DNA of 29,596 nucleotides from positions 1 through 29,596 of the forward strand of contig JAWLCQ010000046.1 of NCBI GenBank assembly GCA_041687095.1, in the 5' to 3' direction. Of this stretch, positions 24,549 to 29,596 are shown one piece after another; the stretch's first letter is position 1; each line of letters starts with the position of its first letter. Below the pieces are notes generated by a model. The model had not been told where the DNA came from. It saw only the letters and a list, made by a program, of their open reading frames with translations, and ran no database searches. Source of the DNA: JAWLCQ01 sp041687095. Its GTDB lineage: Bacteria > Planctomycetota > Phycisphaerae > SM23-33. A program made the translations under genes and the position numbers.

Positions 24549-24581
24549 GGGCGGTCCCCGAAAAGGGACCGCCCGTTTTTT
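24549..24581 (+). terminator. Rho-independent terminator of the BRCT gene
   Basis: GGGCGGTCCC (24549-24558) pairs perfectly with GGGACCGCCC (24565-24574) over CGAAAA and is followed by GTTTTTT. It lies 38 bases after the stop. Confidence 0.9.
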
Positions 24582-24602
24582 GGGGGGAAGCGGAGAGTTG
24601 GT

Positions 24603-24867
24603 AGCTATCAGCAGACAGCTATCAGCAGACAGCTATCAGCAGACAGCTATCAGCTTTCAGCTATCAGTGACCAGTGATCGGTTTTGGCTTTCAGATTTCC
24701 GCCGCTTGCCGCGGGCCACGGCGGCGGCGCTCGCAGCCGGACCGTCCGCATTCCCCAAGGCCAGGGGTTCTGCGCGAATCCGTGGCATCCAGTCCTTGGC
24801 CTGTAGCTGTTCGCTGAAAGCTGAAAGCTGAAAGCTGATAGCTGATAGCTGAAGGCTGATCGCTGAA
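24603..24867 (+). repeat. Heptamer inverted-array element (AGCTATC / AGCTGAT)
   Basis: Left arm (24603-24679): eleven heptamers, alternating AGCTATC and AGCAGAC, then AGCTTTC, AGTGACC, AGTGATC. Right arm (24805-24867): nine heptamers such as AGCTGAA, AGCTGAT, CGCTGAA. The arms are in inverted sense (AGCTATCAGCT versus AGCTGATAGCT) around a 125-bp core without a gene. The rest of 24868-24932 shows nothing notable. Confidence 0.85.
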
Positions 24868-24932
24868 CGCTACCACGCTGACGGCCTTCCCCGGTCCGCC
24901 TTCCGCTTATGCCGGGCATTAGCGGATCAGGA

Positions 24933-24960
24933 TTGACAAACTCGGGCGGTTCGATATGGT
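24933..24960 (+). promoter_or_regulatory. Promoter of the aminotransferase gene
   Basis: TTGACA (24933-24938), 16 bp, TATGGT (24955-24960). The consensus -35 and position give a leader of about 37 bases. Confidence 0.65.
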
Positions 24961-25003
24961 ATCGCTCCCATACCTTTACGAAACCCCCATGGAGAGAGGT
25001 GTC

Positions 25004-26194
25004 ATGTTTCAGGGCATACAAGCGCTTCCGCCGGATCCCATCCTTGGTCTGACCGAGGCGTTCCGCAGCGACCCCAACCCCAACAAGATCGACCTGGGCG
25101 TGGGCGTCTACCAGGACGCCAACGGCCGCACCCCCGTGCTCGAGTCCGTCCGCCTCGCCGAGAAGCGGATCCTCGACGGTGAGACGTCGATGTCGTACCT
25201 CCCGATCCCGGGCCTCGCCCCCTACACCGAGGGCGTGGGGGCCCTGCTGTTCGGTGCGGGATCGGAGCTGGTCCGCTCCGGCCGCTCCGCCACCGCCCAG
25301 ACCCCCGGGGGCACCGGGGCGCTCCGCGTGGCGGGCGACTTCCTCCGCCGCACCCAGGGGGGGGCGACGGTGTGGCTCAGCGACCCGACGTGGCCGAACC
25401 ACAAGGCGATCTTCGAGGCCGCCGGGCTCCCGATCGCCACCTACCCGTACTACGACCCCGCGACGAAGGGCCTGGCGTTCGACCGCATGCTCGACGCCCT
25501 CGCCAAGGTCCCCGCCGGGGACATCGTGCTCCTGCACGCCGCCTGCCACAACCCCACCGGGGCGGACCCCGACGCGGGGCAGTGGAAGCAGTTGGCGGAC
25601 CTGGCCGCGACGCAGGGATTCCTCCCTCTGTTCGACTTCGCGTACCAGGGCTTCGGGGACGGGCTCGATGAGGACGCCGTCGGCCTCCGCACCTTTGCCG
25701 CCGCTGTGCCCGAGATGCTGATCGCCAGCTCGTTCTCCAAGAACTTCGGGCTGTACAACCAGCGGACGGGCGGGCTGACGCTGGTGGCCGGCGAGCGGGA
25801 CTCCGCCGCCCGCGCCTTCAGCCAAGTCAAGGCCTGCATCCGCGCCAACTACTCCAACCCGCCCGCCCACGGGGCCCAGATCGTCGCCACCATCCTCTCC
25901 GACGCCTCGCTCCGCCAGACGTGGCTGGCCGAACTCGCCGCCATGCGCGGGCGGATCAACGGGATGCGCCGGATGTTCGTGGACGGGCTGCAGACCTGCG
26001 GGGTGCAGCGGGACTTCTCGTTCATCGCGCGCCAGCGGGGCATGTTCTCGTTCTCGGGCCTGACGAAGGAGCAGGTCCTCCGCCTCCGCGACGAGTACGC
26101 CATCTACATGGTCGACAGCGGCCGCATGAACGTCGCGGGCATGACGGAGCAGAACATCGGCCGCGTGTGCGAGGCGATCGCGAAGGTACTGTAG
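25004..26194 (+). CDS. Aspartate/aromatic amino acid aminotransferase
   Basis: A 396-residue class I PLP enzyme of the AspC/TyrB type, exchanging amino groups between aspartate or aromatic amino acids and 2-oxoglutarate. K246 in SSFSKNFGLYNQR is the PLP lysine (same number as E. coli AspC). HNPTGADP, the FDFAYQGFG strand, and SGRMNVAGM with the substrate-binding Arg near 370 agree. Sequence alone does not separate aspC from tyrB. ATG 25004 follows GAGAGG; an ATG at 24956 lies in the -10 box and is excluded. It is followed by two strong hairpins and is convergent with the TPR operon. Confidence 0.92.
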   Translation: MFQGIQALPPDPILGLTEAFRSDPNPNKIDLGVGVYQDANGRTPVLESVRLAEKRILDGETSMSYLPIPGLAPYTEGVGALLFGAGSELVRSGRSATAQTPGGTGALRVAGDFLRRTQGGATVWLSDPTWPNHKAIFEAAGLPIATYPYYDPATKGLAFDRMLDALAKVPAGDIVLLHAACHNPTGADPDAGQWKQLADLAATQGFLPLFDFAYQGFGDGLDEDAVGLRTFAAAVPEMLIASSFSKNFGLYNQRTGGLTLVAGERDSAARAFSQVKACIRANYSNPPAHGAQIVATILSDASLRQTWLAELAAMRGRINGMRRMFVDGLQTCGVQRDFSFIARQRGMFSFSGLTKEQVLRLRDEYAIYMVDSGRMNVAGMTEQNIGRVCEAIAKVL

Positions 26195-26204
26195 GCGAGC
26201 GAGG

Positions 26205-26275
26205 CGTCAGAAAAGGGGACAGGCACCTCCGGGGCGAACTGCATGCCCCTGCGGAGCCAGTCCCCTTTTCTGGCG
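26205..26275. terminator. Nested hairpin with AAAAGGGG / CCCCTTTT stem
   Basis: CAGAAAAGGGGAC (26208-26220) pairs with GTCCCCTTTTCTG (26260-26272); outer bases extend to 26205 and 26275. Inner CTCCGGGGC and GCCCC-TGCGGAG surround GAACTGCAT, the same loop as in the hairpin at 19262-19314. It can end transcription in either direction because U-runs lie in both arms, 11 bases after the aminotransferase stop. Confidence 0.7.
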
Positions 26276-26294
26276 CAGGACAACGCGGACACCA

Positions 26295-26373
26295 ACGGAC
26301 GCCAAATGACAAGCCTCGGCCGGACCGTGGTTGCGGTCCTTCCGGGGGTTGCCTTTTGGCGTCCGTGTTTTTA
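26295..26373 (+). terminator. Long hairpin terminator, GACGCCAAA family, copy 2
   Basis: Left arm (26295-26327: ACGGACGCCAAATGACAAGCC, then CGGCCGGACCG) pairs with the right arm (26334-26366: CGGTCC...GTTGCC...TTTTGGCGTCCGT), followed by GTTTTT. It shares arm motifs with 8041-8125. The T-run overlaps the stop codon (26371-26373) of the minus-strand TPR gene. Confidence 0.75.
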
Positions 26374-28074
26374 TCCCGCTTCGCGTTTGCGGGGGGGGGG
26401 CTGGAGGTTGGTCCCGGAGGCGGCGCGTTCCTTGGTGTGGTGGTGGATGCGCCAAAGGGATCGCCAGGTGGCGGCGGTGCGGTCCATGAGGCCCATGTTC
26501 TGGAGGGACAGGGCGAGGGACGCGCGGAGGGCGTCGTTGGTGGGCGCACCGTCGGAGGCGGTCTGCATGTGCCGGATGGCCTCCTCGAGTTCCCCGCGGT
26601 CGGTGTGGAGCAGCCCCAGGCGGTAGTGGATGTCCACGTACTCGGGTCGGAGTTCCAGGACGCGGCGGAAGGTGTCGGCGGCCTCGGCGTTGAGTCCCAG
26701 TTCCTGCTGGAGGATGCCCGTGCGGATGAGGGCGCGGACGTAGGTGGGGTTGAGTTCGACGGCCTTGGCGAACTGTTCGAGGGCGTCGGCCCCGCGGCCT
26801 TGGGAGCGGAGGAGCACGCCGTAGCGGTAGCGTAGGTCGGCGTAGTCGGGGCAGAGGCGGACCTCCTCGGCGTGGCGGTCGATCTGCTCCTGGAGCAGGG
26901 CCTCCTCGTCCTCCTCCATGGGCGGGGGGGGCAGGGCGGGATCGGCGTTGAAGGCCTCGGCGAACTCGGCGGCGGCCGCCCCGCGCAACTGCAGCCGCGT
27001 CACCTCCGTCAGCAGCAGATCGCTGTTGGGCTCGATGGCGGCGGCGAGGTCGAAGGCGTTGAAGGCTTCGCCCGCCCGTCCCGCCGCCGCGTGCGCCACT
27101 CCGATCCCCACGTAGCTTTCGAGGAGCGACTCGTTGATCTCCCCCGCCTGGTGGAAGGCCTCGGCGGCCTGATCCCAGCGCCCGCACATGAGGTGGTGCG
27201 TCCCGAGCTTAACGAGGGCCTCGAGGTACTGTGGGGACAGCTCCAGGGCTGCCCGGTACTCGGCGGTGGCGGCGTCGTCGTTGCCCGTCTGGGAGTACAG
27301 GTCGCCCAGGCGGACGTGCAGGTCGGGGAAGTCGCCCTGGCGGTCGAGGAGTTGGTGGAGGCGTTCGATGGCCTCGCGGACGTGGCCTTCCTCGGCGAGG
27401 GCTTCGACCTCCTCGTCCACGAGCGACCAGTTCTCGGGCTCCAGGGCGATGGCCGTTTCGAACTCGCGGATAGCCAGGTCGTGCTTGTGCGCCTGGTAGT
27501 ACAGGTGCGCCAGGGCGGTGCGGACCCACGCGCTGTCGGGCGCCTGGGTGCGGAGGGCCTGGTAGTGCTCGATGGCCTCCTCGGTATCGCCGAGGGCGAC
27601 GGCGATGGCGGCAAGGCGTTCGCGGGCGGCGGGGAAGGCCCCGTCGGCGGCGACGGTGTCGCGGTAGTACTCGCGGGCGTCGCGGGGGCGTTGGAGGCGT
27701 TCGAGGCAGAAGGCGATGGCGAAGAGGATGGGCGGCTCCCCGGGGCGGATCTGGTTGGCGGTCCGGAGTTCCTCCAGGGCCTTCTCGGCCTTGCCGTCGG
27801 ACTCGTACGCCGACGCCAGGGCCACGCGCCCCCCCAGGTCGTCGGGGGCGAGGCGGCAGCACTGGCGGAGGTGCTCGATGGCCTCGGGGGTGCGGCCGGT
27901 GCGGAGGAGGCTCAGGCCGAGCTGGAGGCGCAGCGACGGGCGTTGGGGATGGGCGGCGAGGGCGGAGCGGAGTTCGTCCTCGGTCTCCATGGCGGGGACC
28001 CAGAAGTAGCGGTCGAGCAGGTCGCCCAGCTCGTGCTGCAAACCCTTGCCAAGCAGTTCCAGAAGGTGGCTCAC
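26371..28074 (-). CDS. TPR repeat protein
   Basis: A 567-residue protein made almost wholly of tetratricopeptide-type helix pairs (for example PSLRLQLGLSLLRTGRTPEA, LHVRLGDLYSQTGNDDAATA, VDIHYRLGLLHTDRGELEEA), with an acidic break (PPPPMEEDEEALL) near 400 and a basic Pro-rich tail (NLQPPPRKREAG). No signal peptide or membrane segment. Probably a scaffold for protein interactions; no partner is identified. GTG 28074 is chosen because upstream frame overlaps the preceding TPR gene and GGGAG lies 10 bases before; MSHLLELLG is a plausible start. Gap to the upstream TPR gene is 17 bases, so one operon. Start less certain than the family. Confidence 0.82.
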   Translation of the reverse strand: MSHLLELLGKGLQHELGDLLDRYFWVPAMETEDELRSALAAHPQRPSLRLQLGLSLLRTGRTPEAIEHLRQCCRLAPDDLGGRVALASAYESDGKAEKALEELRTANQIRPGEPPILFAIAFCLERLQRPRDAREYYRDTVAADGAFPAARERLAAIAVALGDTEEAIEHYQALRTQAPDSAWVRTALAHLYYQAHKHDLAIREFETAIALEPENWSLVDEEVEALAEEGHVREAIERLHQLLDRQGDFPDLHVRLGDLYSQTGNDDAATAEYRAALELSPQYLEALVKLGTHHLMCGRWDQAAEAFHQAGEINESLLESYVGIGVAHAAAGRAGEAFNAFDLAAAIEPNSDLLLTEVTRLQLRGAAAAEFAEAFNADPALPPPPMEEDEEALLQEQIDRHAEEVRLCPDYADLRYRYGVLLRSQGRGADALEQFAKAVELNPTYVRALIRTGILQQELGLNAEAADTFRRVLELRPEYVDIHYRLGLLHTDRGELEEAIRHMQTASDGAPTNDALRASLALSLQNMGLMDRTAATWRSLWRIHHHTKERAASGTNLQPPPRKREAG

Positions 28075-28091
28075 GGAAGCGGTTCTCCCTG

Positions 28092-29351
28092 TCAGGCAGC
28101 AAGGGCCTCGAGGGCCCGGGTTGCCCGGGCGTACCCGGGCCGCAGTTGCAGCGCCCGCCGCAGGTGCGTGTCGGCGGCGGGGGCGTTGGAATGGAGCAGA
28201 AGCTCCCCGAGGCGGCAGTGGACGTCGGGAAAGTCGGCCCCGCAGGCGAGGGCCTGGTGCAGCAGGGGCAGGGCCTCGTCGCAGCGGTCGCGTTGGGCGT
28301 GGAGGTCGGCGAGGTGCAGCAGGCCGCGAACGAACCGCGGGTTGTGCCGCACGCACGCCTGGGCGTGCTCCAGGGCCATCTCGAACCGGTCCAGGCGCAC
28401 GCAGAGGCGGCTGGCGTGGTAGTGGAGGTCGGCGTAGGCGGGGCGGTCCCGCAGGATCGACCGCACCACGCCGTACAGCAGCGTGTCCAGCCGCCGCCCC
28501 TCCGCGGTCCGCGGCAGGTGGAGCAGGGCGTCGAGGAAGTCGGGGTCGGCCTGGATGTACTGATGGAGGCGGCGGAAATCGGGGGGGGCGGCCGACGCGT
28601 CGAGGGCGGGGGGGCGGACGGGAACGGGGTGGCCCTGCTGTTGGGCCGCTCTCGCCGCCATCGCCAACTGGTACGCCGCCAGCAGGTCGTCCCCCCGCAG
28701 GTCCAAGGCCCGCTGGAGGGGGGGGACGGCGAGGTGAGGGCGGCCCAGCGCGCAGTGGGTGAGCCCGAGGTAGTAGAACGCTTCGGGCAGGGCGCGGTCG
28801 GCGTTGGCGGCGCGGGCGAAGGCGGCGTGGGCGTCCTCGTAGCGCTGCTCGGCCGACAGGAACAGGCCGATCTGCAGGTGGAGTTCGGCCTCGTTCCCGA
28901 GGAGGCGCAGGGCGCGGCGGAGGGTGAGATAGGCCTCCTCCCGCCGCCCCGCGTGCCACTGGAGCTGCGCGAGGCGTCGGAAGGTCCGCGCGTCGGCGTG
29001 GACGTCCCGCACCGCCGCCTCAAGCTGGTCCTCCGCGCTCTGGATGCGATGCGTTCGCACGTAGAGCTGGGCGAGGTAGGCTCCGAGGTCGGCGGTGCGG
29101 CCCAGGTCGGTCATGGCGGCACGAAGGCACCGTTCGGCGAGGGAGTAGCGCTGGTGGGCCAAGTGCTCCAGGCCCAGGTCGCGCCTCGCCGCGCCGCGAT
29201 AGAACTTCGCCATGCTGCCCAGAGTATCCTCACCTCCGCACAGGGGCTCGAGGAGGTCGATGGCCTCGGCGTAGCGCCCTTCGCGGTAGCTCCGAACGGC
29301 CCGGCCGTATGTGGCGCGGGCGTGGCGATTCTGTGGGGTTTCCTCACTCAT
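28092..29351 (-). CDS. TPR repeat protein
   Basis: A 419-residue all-helical TPR protein (ATYGRAVRSYREGRYAEAI, EAFYYLGLTHCALGRPHLA, LLHLADLHAQRDRCDEAL), interrupted by a Pro/Ala-rich stretch and PDFRRLHQYIQADPDFLDALL (about 225-260). No signal peptide or membrane segment. First gene of a two-gene operon with the other TPR protein. ATG 29351 follows GGAGAG. The two proteins are probably partners or tandem paralogues that diverged. Confidence 0.85.
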   Translation of the reverse strand: MSEETPQNRHARATYGRAVRSYREGRYAEAIDLLEPLCGGEDTLGSMAKFYRGAARRDLGLEHLAHQRYSLAERCLRAAMTDLGRTADLGAYLAQLYVRTHRIQSAEDQLEAAVRDVHADARTFRRLAQLQWHAGRREEAYLTLRRALRLLGNEAELHLQIGLFLSAEQRYEDAHAAFARAANADRALPEAFYYLGLTHCALGRPHLAVPPLQRALDLRGDDLLAAYQLAMAARAAQQQGHPVPVRPPALDASAAPPDFRRLHQYIQADPDFLDALLHLPRTAEGRRLDTLLYGVVRSILRDRPAYADLHYHASRLCVRLDRFEMALEHAQACVRHNPRFVRGLLHLADLHAQRDRCDEALPLLHQALACGADFPDVHCRLGELLLHSNAPAADTHLRRALQLRPGYARATRALEALAA

Positions 29352-29464
29352 GCATCAATCTCTCCACTGGTGCTATCGGCAGGGTCCGGGCGGGGATGCA
29401 GCAAGCGGGCAGCGGAAACCCTATTCTCCGGGAGGCGGTATCCGGGGATTCCGAGAGGCAGACG

Positions 29465-29486
29465 GGGATGCAGGGGATGCAGGGGA
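29465..29486. repeat. GGGGATGCA tandem repeat
   Basis: GGGGATGCA is repeated twice with 9-bp period and followed by GGGG, upstream of the TPR operon. Confidence 0.6.
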
Positions 29487-29526
29487 GGAGAGTGATGCGA
29501 GTTCCATCCAGCTCTCGTTCGGGTGC

Positions 29527-29551
29527 CACGGCTGCGCTGTTTGCAGCCGTG
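29527..29551. other. GC hairpin near the right end
   Basis: CACGGCTGC (29527-29535) pairs perfectly with GCAGCCGTG (29543-29551) over GCTGTTT. No gene reads up to it within the window. A partial echo (GCAAACAGCGC) lies at 29573-29583. Nothing else is seen in 29552-29596. Confidence 0.6.
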
Positions 29552-29596
29552 CGGGTAGAGAGGGCACCGCCGCAAACAGCGCACCCCGGGCACCCA

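Noticed and set aside
28075..28959. Upstream extension of the 567-residue TPR protein
   Set aside because: It overlaps the other TPR gene in a different frame and is Arg/Pro-rich shadow sequence.

Overview
The window is a high-GC bacterial chromosome segment. It probably comes from a Planctomycetota/Phycisphaerae-like organism: it carries a PEP-CTERM protein, two Gfo/Idh/MocA oxidoreductases, a ThuA-like protein, a xylose-isomerase-like TIM-barrel protein, a family 20 glycosidase, several TPR proteins and intergenic spaces crowded with small repeats. The lineage is inferred from gene content and style; there is no rRNA or other decisive marker, and Verrucomicrobiota-like groups remain possible. 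I found no tRNA, rRNA, CRISPR array, transposase or phage gene.

Layout. 1-493: repeat-rich leader and promoter of fumC (494-1900). 2068-9580: a carbohydrate neighbourhood with ThuA, two Gfo/Idh/MocA oxidoreductases, a secreted PEP-CTERM protein, a sugar phosphate isomerase-like protein and a GH20 hexosaminidase. It is interrupted by a low-GC PD-(D/E)XK-like gene (6040-6672). The GH20 gene sits behind a membrane-anchored TPR gene (9616-11967, minus). 12187-14495: an EF-G-like GTPase coupled to ribosomal protein bL28. 14496-15232: a gene-free block of repeats. 15233-16006: L,D-transpeptidase. 16070-16330: a MITE-like element in front of asnS (16464-17858). Then come a small ribbon-helix-helix protein, a PHP-domain protein convergent with infA, the gatCAB operon (19473-22889), a membrane-anchored coiled-coil/BRCT protein (23107-24510), an aspartate/aromatic aminotransferase (25004-26194) and a two-gene TPR operon on the minus strand (29351 down to 26371).

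How the genes work together. fumC and the aminotransferase belong to central carbon and amino acid metabolism. EF-G-like, bL28, asnS, infA and gatCAB are translation genes. Since AsnRS is present, GatCAB is most likely needed for Gln-tRNA(Gln), provided the genome lacks GlnRS. The carbohydrate genes resemble saccharide-degrading loci: a glycosidase to release sugars, NAD(P)-dependent oxidoreductases and an isomerase to process them.

The most unusual feature is not a gene. At nine places, mostly just 3' of stop codons, there are tandem arrays with a strict 7-bp period belonging to four unrelated sequence families (GGAACCA, AGGTTAG, CCTAGTG, AGCTGAT). Three of these loci have arms in inverted orientation around a core; one array overlaps the gatA stop codon. 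Other notable items are a 243-bp element with terminal inverted repeats and an exact 9-bp target duplication, two structurally conserved terminator-like hairpins that look covariant, and a BRCT domain predicted to lie outside the cytoplasm.
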